DNA of 64,000 bases from a virus, in the IMG/VR virus record IMGVR_UViG_3300035698_007355, positions 1 through 64,000 of that record. One strand, 5' to 3'. A model generated the notes under the pieces. That model was not told the DNA's origin and ran no database searches. It saw only the letters and a list, made by a program, of their open reading frames with translations. The translations under genes were made by a program, and so were the position numbers. Of this stretch, positions 58,768 through 64,000 are shown piece by piece (the stretch's first letter is position 1; the number at the start of each line of letters is the position of its first letter).

Positions 58768-59253
58768 ATGCCTATACGAATAAATCCAGATACTGATAAG
58801 TCCACATTACAAAGACGGGCTACTCAAGCCACAATAAAATTTCTAAGTAAATATCCAAAGTTCATTTACAGCACAAATAATCCTATTTCTATACTCCAAC
58901 AAGACAATCCAAAGCTAGATTTATCCATATTTAATAATTCTCCAGAACTACTGGCATCATTTGTGTCCGATTTAGTTGAAGGAACTCATATTGAATGGAC
59001 TGTATATAAAATCCAATACTCCGAACTTGTGATGGAACAGAGTAAAGGAAGACCAGAACCGAACAGAAAAAGCGGTGGTGTTCCCGTCCATAAAACAGAA
59101 CGCCAAGCACAAATGTATCAAAGATGGGGACAAACTCATACACCAAATCTAAATCTAGGAAAGTATAAAACCGATAAAGAAAGGATAAAAGCTATCCTTA
59201 AAAGTGATTGTGCGCCACAAATAAAGGCAGAACTACTAGGGGTTTACAAATGA
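58768..59253 (+). CDS. Protein of unknown function, 161 aa
   Basis: This 161-residue protein has basic and polar sequence with LQRRATQATIKFLSKYPKFIY near the start, a Gly/Arg-rich middle (SKGRPEPNRKSGGVPVHKTERQ) and a helical end (DKERIKAILKSDCAPQIKAELLGVYK). GGAGG precedes the ATG. It might bind nucleic acid; not recognised. Confidence 0.6.
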   Translation: MPIRINPDTDKSTLQRRATQATIKFLSKYPKFIYSTNNPISILQQDNPKLDLSIFNNSPELLASFVSDLVEGTHIEWTVYKIQYSELVMEQSKGRPEPNRKSGGVPVHKTERQAQMYQRWGQTHTPNLNLGKYKTDKERIKAILKSDCAPQIKAELLGVYK

Positions 59254-59274
59254 ACCAAAGTTTTTTTGGCAGAG

Positions 59275-59381
59275 CCACATTAACACCAATTGGCGCCCTA
59301 AAAAGAACACCGGACATTTTTGGCTAACCCACATTCGCGCCAATTGGCACACCTAAAAGTAAACCGGGCTTTTTCACAATA
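59275..59381 (+). repeat. 54-bp tandem repeats, two copies
   Basis: Units start CCACATT at 59275 and 59329, spaced 54 bases, with CCAATTGGC and CCTAAAARNAAMCCGG blocks. They share the CTAAAAA...CCG core with units further left. The region 59254-59501 has no gene. Confidence 0.6.
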
Positions 59382-59501
59382 CCCATACCAAAAAACATCA
59401 AAAAGGCATCGAATCATATACCTAAACCTATGGTTAGATACCATCACCTATATACTATTTACTAAATTGGACGGGTAAAAAGCATACCGGAGGTATCAAA
59501 A

Positions 59502-59702
59502 ATGAAATTATTGACCAAGAAAATTATAGAACAATTACCAATAACTTCACTTATAAGGTATATTTCATTAATCCAAAATTATATGTATGAGGTATTTCCT
59601 ACTATGTGTGATATGGATAAACAAAAAGAATGGACACGATTAATGAAACATAGAGCATTTGTGGCTACAGCATTGGTTAAACAAACAGAGGTAGAAAAAT
59701 GA
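59502..59702 (+). CDS. Small helical protein, first of the right-end operon
   Basis: This 66-residue helical protein (TKKIIEQLPITSLIRYISLIQNYMYEVFPT) has GGAGG upstream and overlaps the next gene by ATGA. It lacks the W-K-x-R-Y tail of its neighbours. Not recognised. Confidence 0.6.
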   Translation: MKLLTKKIIEQLPITSLIRYISLIQNYMYEVFPTMCDMDKQKEWTRLMKHRAFVATALVKQTEVEK

Positions 59703-59914
59703 GCAAATTCAAGGTTGGTGATAGAGTAGAAAGGACTTTAAATCCAGTCAACGAAAATATACAAGTAGGCGATATATCAGAAATAACAGAAATACACGAT
59801 AACAAAATATCTTTAAAAGATTTTACCCCCCTTCAGGACTGTTGTTATGTTAGAGATAATTTTGAACTGGTTAAATACACAACTTGGAAGGAACGATACG
59901 AGACCAAAGAATGA
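59699..59914 (+). CDS. W-K-x-R-Y family protein 1
   Basis: This 71-residue protein opens SKFKVGDRVER, has GDISEITEIHDNKISLKDF and ends YTTWKERYETKE. The KxGDxV start, small beta-barrel pattern and W-K-E-R-Y tail define a family of at least eleven paralogs in this operon. The fold resembles SH3/KOW-type barrels. Function unknown. It overlaps its neighbours by ATGA. Confidence 0.7.
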   Translation: MSKFKVGDRVERTLNPVNENIQVGDISEITEIHDNKISLKDFTPLQDCCYVRDNFELVKYTTWKERYETKE

Positions 59915-60114
59915 CATTCAAAAAAGGAGATAAGGTAGAAGTTATCGGAGAATATAATGGTTATAATGCAGGCACTATCTTAACTGTTGAAAATACTATC
60001 CAAAATGTTTGTTGGTTCGAAGAACCTAACACAAAAGGTTCTACAGATTGGGGAATTCGTAACAGTAATTTAAAATTACCATTTAAAACCTGGAGAAAGA
60101 GGTATAATAAATGA
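59911..60114 (+). CDS. W-K-x-R-Y family protein 2
   Basis: This 67-residue protein opens TFKKGDKVEVIGEYNGYNAGTI and ends FKTWRKRYNK. ATG 59911 (ATGA overlap) is preferred to 59884. It has the KKGDKV barrel start and the family tail. Confidence 0.7.
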   Translation: MTFKKGDKVEVIGEYNGYNAGTILTVENTIQNVCWFEEPNTKGSTDWGIRNSNLKLPFKTWRKRYNK

Positions 60115-60350
60115 AATTTAAAGTAGGAGATAAGGTATTAATCATTTCTAATGCAGACGATGGAATATGGAACCAATATATAGGTACTATACACATTATA
60201 ACAGCCGTTATAAATAACACCATTTCAGACCGTAAATATTATTTACCAATAAATCCATATTCAGAAGAAGAAGAAAGTGTATGGTCAGAAAAAGAACTGA
60301 AATTGGTAAAAAATCTTACTTGGAAAGAACGATATGAGGCGACTATATAA
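60111..60350 (+). CDS. W-K-x-R-Y family protein 3
   Basis: This 79-residue protein opens KFKVGDKVLII, has GTIHIITAVINNT and VWSEKELKLV, and ends LTWKERYEATI. It overlaps the previous gene by ATGA and shares its last base with the next start. WSEKELKLV looks like the last strand of an SH3-like barrel. Confidence 0.72.
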   Translation: MKFKVGDKVLIISNADDGIWNQYIGTIHIITAVINNTISDRKYYLPINPYSEEEESVWSEKELKLVKNLTWKERYEATI

Positions 60351-60607
60351 TGGAACAAAAAAACATTAAGATAGGTAAGGCTTACAAGATTGTTGGAAAC
60401 AATGGTGGATGTTCTAGAACTAACCGTTGTAAAGATTGTATTCCTTTTATAAAAGGTATAGTTGTTACAAGCCTTTTGGATGAGGATGACGAACCTAATA
60501 GAACAGTTTCAGGAGATTCTTTAAATGGTTTAAGGCATTGTGGTTTTGACCCAAGAGATTTAATTCTGATACCAACTAATTGGAGGGAGAGATATGCTAA
60601 CAAATGA
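60350..60607 (+). CDS. W-K-x-R-Y family protein 4, Cys-containing variant
   Basis: This 85-residue variant begins KIGKAYKIVGNNGGCS and includes CKDCIP in place of the first hairpin, and ends IPTNWRERYANK. The Cys cluster may bind zinc. The ATG of the next gene lies inside its R-Y-A codons. Confidence 0.68.
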   Translation: MEQKNIKIGKAYKIVGNNGGCSRTNRCKDCIPFIKGIVVTSLLDEDDEPNRTVSGDSLNGLRHCGFDPRDLILIPTNWRERYANK

Positions 60608-60677
60608 GGATAAATTACACAATATAATGATGGGTAGTTTGAAATCCTTTGGAAAAGAATATTGGAGGAAAAAATGA
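60594..60677 (+). CDS. Small peptide, 27 aa
   Basis: This 27-residue ORF starts inside the R-Y tail codons of family protein 4, which supply its GGAGG site. It is followed at an overlap by another mini-ORF. Tentative. Confidence 0.4.
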   Translation: MLTNEDKLHNIMMGSLKSFGKEYWRKK

Positions 60678-60754
60678 AAAAAGAAAAAGAATGGATTGTG
60701 AAAAATGAGCTTGAGGAAAGCGATGATATAGCAAGTGTGGAGATAATAAAATGA
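60674..60754 (+). CDS. Small acidic peptide, 26 aa
   Basis: This 26-residue ORF has GGAGGAAAAA upstream, an ATGA overlap on both sides and a Lys/Glu sequence (KKEKEWIVKNELEES). Tentative small gene. Confidence 0.4.
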   Translation: MKKEKEWIVKNELEESDDIASVEIIK

Positions 60755-60873
60755 ACCTAAAATTTTTACTACCAAATAATCCTTCCGATTGGATATGTAT
60801 TGGTTTTGTAATAGGAGTAATATTTTTCCTATTTATGACTATGCTAACAATAGGTATGATGGAGATATTATAA
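60751..60873 (+). CDS. Small membrane protein, 40 aa
   Basis: This 40-residue ORF overlaps the previous stop and has a hydrophobic helix WICIGFVIGVIFFLFMTMLT. GTGGAG precedes it. Single-pass membrane protein. Confidence 0.55.
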   Translation: MNLKFLLPNNPSDWICIGFVIGVIFFLFMTMLTIGMMEIL

Positions 60874-60977
60874 TGAAATGTTTCAAATGCTCGGCTACAT
60901 TAACGCCTAATCAACAGGACGAATACAATACCACAATATACACTTGTAATTGTGGCGCTATAAATTCAGTGAGGTAA
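60873..60977 (+). CDS. Zinc-ribbon peptide, 34 aa
   Basis: This 34-residue ORF encodes CFKCSATLTPNQQ and YTCNCGAINS, a minimal CxxC...CxC zinc ribbon; it shares one base with the previous stop and has GGAG upstream. Confidence 0.55.
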   Translation: MKCFKCSATLTPNQQDEYNTTIYTCNCGAINSVR

Positions 60978-60983
60978 ATAAAA

Positions 60984-61244
60984 ATGGGACTATTTGATGA
61001 TTATTTAAAAAAGGAAAAATCTTTACAATATCATAAATACCAATTAAAATTATGGTTGGAAGAATGGTATGAATTTGTTGATGGTAATGGTGATAGTGGT
61101 TATACACTACTTAAACATATATCTTCCAAGTTAAATAAAATTGAGAAACAGGTTGATATTCATATCAAAGCGGTCAATCGTTTGGACAACAAATCTTTTC
61201 AGACCTTTGAAGACGGATATGTTCCTAGTGGAACTTTAATGTGA
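60984..61244 (+). CDS. Small helical protein, 86 aa
   Basis: This 86-residue helical protein (LFDDYLKKEKSLQYHKYQLKL, SSKLNKIEKQVDIHIKAVNR) has GAGGT upstream. It lacks the family tail. Unknown. Confidence 0.6.
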   Translation: MGLFDDYLKKEKSLQYHKYQLKLWLEEWYEFVDGNGDSGYTLLKHISSKLNKIEKQVDIHIKAVNRLDNKSFQTFEDGYVPSGTLM

Positions 61245-61248
61245 AAAT

Positions 61249-61347
61249 ATGATGATACCAATACTATCCTACATTAGAAGAAACTTTTGGGGTATAGTTT
61301 TTGTAATATTTATGATAGGAATATCGATAATAGGAGGATTACAATGA
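61249..61347 (+). CDS. Small membrane protein, 32 aa
   Basis: This 32-residue ORF has a hydrophobic helix FWGIVFVIFMIGISIIGG and overlaps the next gene by four bases. GTGAAA upstream is a weak ribosome site. Confidence 0.5.
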   Translation: MMIPILSYIRRNFWGIVFVIFMIGISIIGGLQ

Positions 61348-61616
61348 AATTAAATAAAGGATGTTATAAAATAGATACAATTGACCAATCTACCAATGCA
61401 AAAATACAGGCGTCGCTACTTGAAAAAGGTTGTAGTTGGGGTAGGTCAGAAAATACGATACAATATACAGAAAAAAGGTATTTATTTTTAGATGATGGAT
61501 GCTTTACATATGCCGAACATAAAGATTATTTTGATAACCATACTTATAAGGAAGTAAGTGTTAAAATTATTCTAGGTAAATTCAGTTGGAAAGAAAACTA
61601 TGAGGCTAAAAAATGA
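61344..61616 (+). CDS. W-K-x-R-Y family protein 5 (N variant)
   Basis: This 90-residue protein starts at ATG 61344, with AGGAGG seven bases upstream (an ATG at 61287 lies in the membrane peptide gene). It opens KLNKGCYKIDTIDQS and ends LGKFSWKENYEAKK, the family tail with Asn for Arg. The barrel part is more diverged than in the other members. Confidence 0.65.
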   Translation: MKLNKGCYKIDTIDQSTNAKIQASLLEKGCSWGRSENTIQYTEKRYLFLDDGCFTYAEHKDYFDNHTYKEVSVKIILGKFSWKENYEAKK

Positions 61617-61684
61617 ATTTAGCGGATGAATTACTAACGGAAGAGGAATTGTCCCGTATAGTAGAGGAAGACAATGAAATTTAA
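61613..61684 (+). CDS. Short acidic peptide, 23 aa
   Basis: This 23-residue acidic ORF overlaps both neighbours and uses the GAGG inside the tail codons of protein 5 as its ribosome site. Tentative; it may only serve translational coupling. Confidence 0.35.
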   Translation: MNLADELLTEEELSRIVEEDNEI

Positions 61685-61925
61685 AAAAGGACAAAAAGTT
61701 CTAATCAGAAAAGACCTGGAAGCAAGTAAACAATATGATAATTGTACGGTTACAATTGCAATGAAACAATATAAAGGACAAATTGCTATAATAACAAGAA
61801 CTAAAAAATATGGGATATTTGAAAGGTATGAATTAAATATTGATGGAGGACGATGGTCCTGGGCAAGTGAAATGTTAATACCAACAAATATAAGTTGGAG
61901 AGAAAGATATAAGATTATGCCATAA
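61674..61925 (+). CDS. W-K-x-R-Y family protein 6
   Basis: This 83-residue protein opens KFKKGQKVLIRKDLEASK, has QIAIITRTKKYGIFERYEL and ends NISWRERYKIMP. The next gene is 67 bases away, so here the tail is not needed for a downstream start, supporting a role for the peptide itself. Confidence 0.7.
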   Translation: MKFKKGQKVLIRKDLEASKQYDNCTVTIAMKQYKGQIAIITRTKKYGIFERYELNIDGGRWSWASEMLIPTNISWRERYKIMP

Positions 61926-61946
61926 AGCGAACCACAACGCCAAAAC

Positions 61947-61970
61947 GGTAGCCCTGGCGACAGGGCTGCC
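61947..61970 (+). promoter_or_regulatory. Ten-base-pair hairpin with GCGA tetraloop
   Basis: GGTAGCCCTG-GCGA-CAGGGCTGCC is a stable stem capped by a GNRA-type loop in the only sizeable gap of the operon. It could be an RNA processing or stabilising element; no T-tract follows, so termination is unlikely. Confidence 0.65.
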
Positions 61971-61992
61971 ATTATAATTATGAGGTAAACAA

Positions 61993-62193
61993 ATGATTTG
62001 GAAAGTAGGAGATAGCGTAATATCTAATTTAGGAATAGATAAAGAAAAACATTTAACCATTACAGAAATATCATACCGTGAAGGTAATCCAACATTATGG
62101 TTCAGTGATGGTGGATGTACTAGAGTAGAAGAAATTATGGAAGGAGATTTAAGACATTCATCGTGGAAAGAACGATATGGAGGTAAAAAATGA
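61993..62193 (+). CDS. W-K-x-R-Y family protein 7
   Basis: This 66-residue protein opens IWKVGDSVISNLGID, has LTITEISYREGNPTLWFSDG and ends SSWKERYGGKK. GAGGTAAAC precedes the ATG. The tail codons include GGAGG for the next gene. Confidence 0.7.
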   Translation: MIWKVGDSVISNLGIDKEKHLTITEISYREGNPTLWFSDGGCTRVEEIMEGDLRHSSWKERYGGKK

Positions 62194-62336
62194 AAAAATT
62201 AAGGACACATAATACAACTTGTTTACCACCACATTTAAGAACAAAAAAGAAACCAATCAGTATTGCGGTAAGTAGAACTAAATCCAATAAAGATAAATTA
62301 GCATTTATGAAGAAATTTGGCGAGGTAATAAGATGA
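62190..62336 (+). CDS. Small basic protein, 48 aa
   Basis: This 48-residue Lys/Arg-rich ORF (KKLRTHNTTCLPPHLRTKKKP) overlaps both neighbours by ATGA. It precedes the primase-like gene; nucleic acid binding is plausible. Confidence 0.55.
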   Translation: MKKLRTHNTTCLPPHLRTKKKPISIAVSRTKSNKDKLAFMKKFGEVIR

Positions 62337-62869
62337 GACAAACCACAATAACGGCGGCTCAACTCAAGAAGTTCGTAGGTAGAAAAAATACCTTTGCTAT
62401 ACAAACAAATAAAGGCTCCTATGTACCAGTAAGACGAGATATAACAACCAAAGACTTACAGGACCATTTAAAAGGTGATAAAACATTAGGCTCATATGTA
62501 ATTCAAGAAGATGGACTAATTTCGTTTGCCTGTATAGATATTGATACAGAACCAGGAAATGATTTAGAACCTTACAAAAGATTAGCCTATATAGTGTATG
62601 ACCTATTTGTGGACTTTCAAGCAGTCCTTGAATTCTCAGGTAGAAGAGGATACCACATATGGTTATTTCCAGAAAAACCAGAACATCCAAGATTCCTTAG
62701 GGAATTAATAAAATCACGATTAAAAACATACGGTATTAGAAACATAGAAATATATCCTAAACAAGATACCATCAATGAATTAGAGAAAAAGTTAGGCAAC
62801 TTAATTAAATTACCTTGTGGAAAGCACAAAAAAGGTGGATGGTCCGAAATTATGAGGTGGAGAAAGTGA
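62333..62869 (+). CDS. Archaeo-eukaryotic primase-like protein
   Basis: This 178-residue protein carries the AEP motifs in order: FACIDIDTEPG with Asp69/Asp71, LEFSGRRGYHIWLF (about 100-113), NIEIYPKQ (137-144) and GNLIKLPCGKHKKGG (155-169). These are the catalytic acid pair, the SGRRGYH motif and nucleotide-binding motif of small primase-polymerases and TOTE-type primases. At 178 residues it is near the minimal catalytic core and lacks a zinc or helicase domain. It would synthesise primers for viral DNA. It is coupled to its neighbours. Confidence 0.85.
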   Translation: MRQTTITAAQLKKFVGRKNTFAIQTNKGSYVPVRRDITTKDLQDHLKGDKTLGSYVIQEDGLISFACIDIDTEPGNDLEPYKRLAYIVYDLFVDFQAVLEFSGRRGYHIWLFPEKPEHPRFLRELIKSRLKTYGIRNIEIYPKQDTINELEKKLGNLIKLPCGKHKKGGWSEIMRWRK

Positions 62870-63084
62870 ACCCCAAAGACTTTAAGATTGGACAAACAGT
62901 TAAACGTACCGGGGATGAATATAACGGTATGGTAATAGGAGATATTGATGTTATAACGGATGTTGGTAATAATATCGAATTAAAGAAATTTGGACCAGGA
63001 CATTCAAAACGTAGCCTTAGTGTAATAAATTTCAGTTGGAAAGGTAGATATGAGGTAAAAAATGAAATTCAAAGTTGGGGATAA
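62866..63084 (+). CDS. W-K-x-R-Y family protein 8
   Basis: This 72-residue protein starts with GTG at 62866 (GTGA overlap with the primase stop, GGTGGAG upstream). It opens NPKDFKIGQTVKRTGDEYNG, has GDIDVITDVGNNIELKKF and has the tail NFSWKGRYEVKNEIQSWG, extended by a few residues over the next start. Confidence 0.68.
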   Translation: MNPKDFKIGQTVKRTGDEYNGMVIGDIDVITDVGNNIELKKFGPGHSKRSLSVINFSWKGRYEVKNEIQSWG

Positions 63085-63283
63085 AGTAAAAGTGATAGAT
63101 GGAGATTTCCATAAAAATAATTCTCCAGAACTAAAGACTGGATATATAGGTATAATTACCGAAATTAAGGAAATATCAGCTATTTTTCCTGGAAATCATT
63201 GGATAGATATAGACGGATACGGTGGTATTATAGAAAGCCAATTAATGCTAGTATATACAAGTTGGAGGGATAGATATGAGTAA
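63062..63283 (+). CDS. W-K-x-R-Y family protein 9
   Basis: This 73-residue protein opens KFKVGDKVKVIDGDFH, has GYIGIITEIKEISAI and ends YTSWRDRYE exactly at the stop. The ATG of the next gene lies within its R-Y-E codons, with GGAGG eight bases before it. Confidence 0.75.
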   Translation: MKFKVGDKVKVIDGDFHKNNSPELKTGYIGIITEIKEISAIFPGNHWIDIDGYGGIIESQLMLVYTSWRDRYE

Positions 63284-63515
63284 GTTCAAAAAAGGAGACA
63301 AAGTAAGGTTCAAATCACCTGATAGCCGTAACGCTACCTATTTTTCATCAGGATTAAGAAACCTAGAAATAGTAGAAAGTCTTGGTATTAGTGAATATAG
63401 TGTTAGGGAAGCAGATAATTCCATATCTTGGTGTGTAGAGGAATATGAATTGGAGTTAGAAACCCCTAAATTTAAAAGTTGGAGGAAAAGATATGACCAC
63501 TTACAGACACAGTAA
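63276..63515 (+). CDS. W-K-x-R-Y family protein 10
   Basis: This 79-residue protein opens SKFKKGDKVRFKSPDSRN and ends FKSWRKRYDHLQTQ. Its start lies in the tail codons of protein 9, and it carries the next start in its own R-Y-D codons. Confidence 0.75.
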   Translation: MSKFKKGDKVRFKSPDSRNATYFSSGLRNLEIVESLGISEYSVREADNSISWCVEEYELELETPKFKSWRKRYDHLQTQ

Positions 63516-63834
63516 AGAACTAAAGGGTAACACTTTAGAACTAGGTGATACTTTAAAATTTACAAAAGGTGCAAATAAAGGGTCCTTTAAAGTTACAGCA
63601 ACCTTTTTAGATAATACAATATCCATTGGTAATAATCACGTACCTTTAGATATGATTGGTCTAACATCAGAAAGAGAAAGAAGGGACTTTTGCACTAAAA
63701 ATTATGGGTATAGTGCTGGTAAAGGAAGTTGGCCTATTTATAGTAATAATGATATGGACGCAATTACTAGAACGGTAATAGTTATATTTTTAATATTGGA
63801 AAAAGGATTTAGTTGGAGGTATAGATATGAATAA
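63493..63834 (+). CDS. W-K-x-R-Y family protein 11, longer variant
   Basis: This 113-residue protein has LELGDTLKFTKGANKGSFKVTATFLDN as the barrel core, an insertion of about 40 residues, and ends GFSWRYRYE at the stop. Its own start lies in protein 10's tail codons and it provides the next start at 63827. Confidence 0.72.
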   Translation: MTTYRHSKELKGNTLELGDTLKFTKGANKGSFKVTATFLDNTISIGNNHVPLDMIGLTSERERRDFCTKNYGYSAGKGSWPIYSNNDMDAITRTVIVIFLILEKGFSWRYRYE

Positions 63835-64000
63835 ATTTAAAGGCTTTGGCGAGAAAGATACAAAAATGGCGTTATCTAAGGTAAAAAAGTCTAAAAAGAA
63901 AATTCAGGATAATGTGGCTAAAAAAGAAATTAACAATACCTTAGCTGAAATGGGATTAAAGAGTAAACAAGCAATCATTTTAGACGGTTCTGCTATGAAA
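63827..64000 (+). CDS. Basic protein, 3' partial
   Basis: This frame starts inside the tail codons of protein 11 and is open to the right edge. The visible 58 residues are Lys-rich and helical (KVKKSKKKIQDNVAKKEIN), followed by ALLIL-like QAIILDGSAMK. The last piece could be the start of a nucleotide-binding or ligase-type domain, but too little is present to assign it. Confidence 0.6.
   Translation, partial: MNKFKGFGEKDTKMALSKVKKSKKKIQDNVAKKEINNTLAEMGLKSKQAIILDGSAMK

Noticed and set aside
55923-59381. CRISPR array from the 54-bp repeats
   Set aside because: Only two adjacent units per place, the repeats diverge, there are no unique spacers of even length and no cas genes nearby.

Overview
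The window reads as about 64 kb of an AT-rich genome of a tailed (head-tail, HK97-fold type) virus of an archaeon. The virus assignment rests on a complete set of morphogenesis genes: terminase large subunit, portal, prohead protease, scaffold, major capsid, connectors, tail tube, gpG/gpGT tail chaperone with a frameshift site, tape measure, tail hub and fibres. The archaeal assignment rests on repeated BRE/TATA promoters of the form CGAAACATTTAWATA, several with a TATA box only 22-25 bases before the ATG (leaderless), a stand-alone TRAM-domain protein, an archaeo-eukaryotic primase-like gene, an S-layer-like secreted protein and sequon-rich LamG surface proteins. The exact host cannot be read from the sequence. 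Some DPANN-like archaea have similar LamG and sequon-rich proteins, but methanogens and others are not excluded. Both ends are cut inside genes, and no integrase or replicative polymerase lies in the window.

Layout. (1) 1-7.2 kb, plus strand: the end of a B12-dependent ribonucleotide reductase split by two inteins, small membrane and zinc proteins, a transglutaminase-like protein, a GIY-YIG nuclease, an S-layer-like protein with its own promoter and terminator, TRAM protein and a small membrane protein. (2) 7.2-39.5 kb, minus strand: the structural module, from the portal promoter at 39.56 kb through capsid, connector, tail tube, tape measure, giant LamG surface protein and tail hub, with internal promoters and terminators that separate highly expressed genes. 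(3) 39.7-53.2 kb, plus strand: a probable small terminase, a sugar-nucleotide and glycosyltransferase cluster (including a GDP-mannose 4,6-dehydratase with an intein and a DegT-fold protein whose PLP lysine is replaced by histidine), terminase large subunit, metallophosphoesterase, zinc ribbons, a methyltransferase and a tRNA cluster (Thr, Asn, Gly and a damaged Asp-like copy). (4) 53.2-59.4 kb: small genes separated by long intergenic regions carrying three unusual repeat families, with promoters and structured leaders. (5) 59.5-64 kb: a tightly packed operon of at least 22 small genes, 11 of which belong to one paralogous family ending in a W-[KR]-x-[RN]-Y tail, together with a primase-like protein.

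How the parts fit: the reductase and primase-like protein serve DNA synthesis; the left-facing module builds the particle; the sugar genes together with a second glycosyltransferase inside the structural module suggest decoration of virion or host surface with a deoxysugar; the LamG, fibre and 22-unit repeat proteins are likely attachment structures. The most unusual parts are the cassette-like intergenic repeats at 54-59.4 kb and the W-K-x-R-Y paralog array at 59.7-63.8 kb, in which the conserved tail codons often double as the ribosome binding site and start codon of the next gene.
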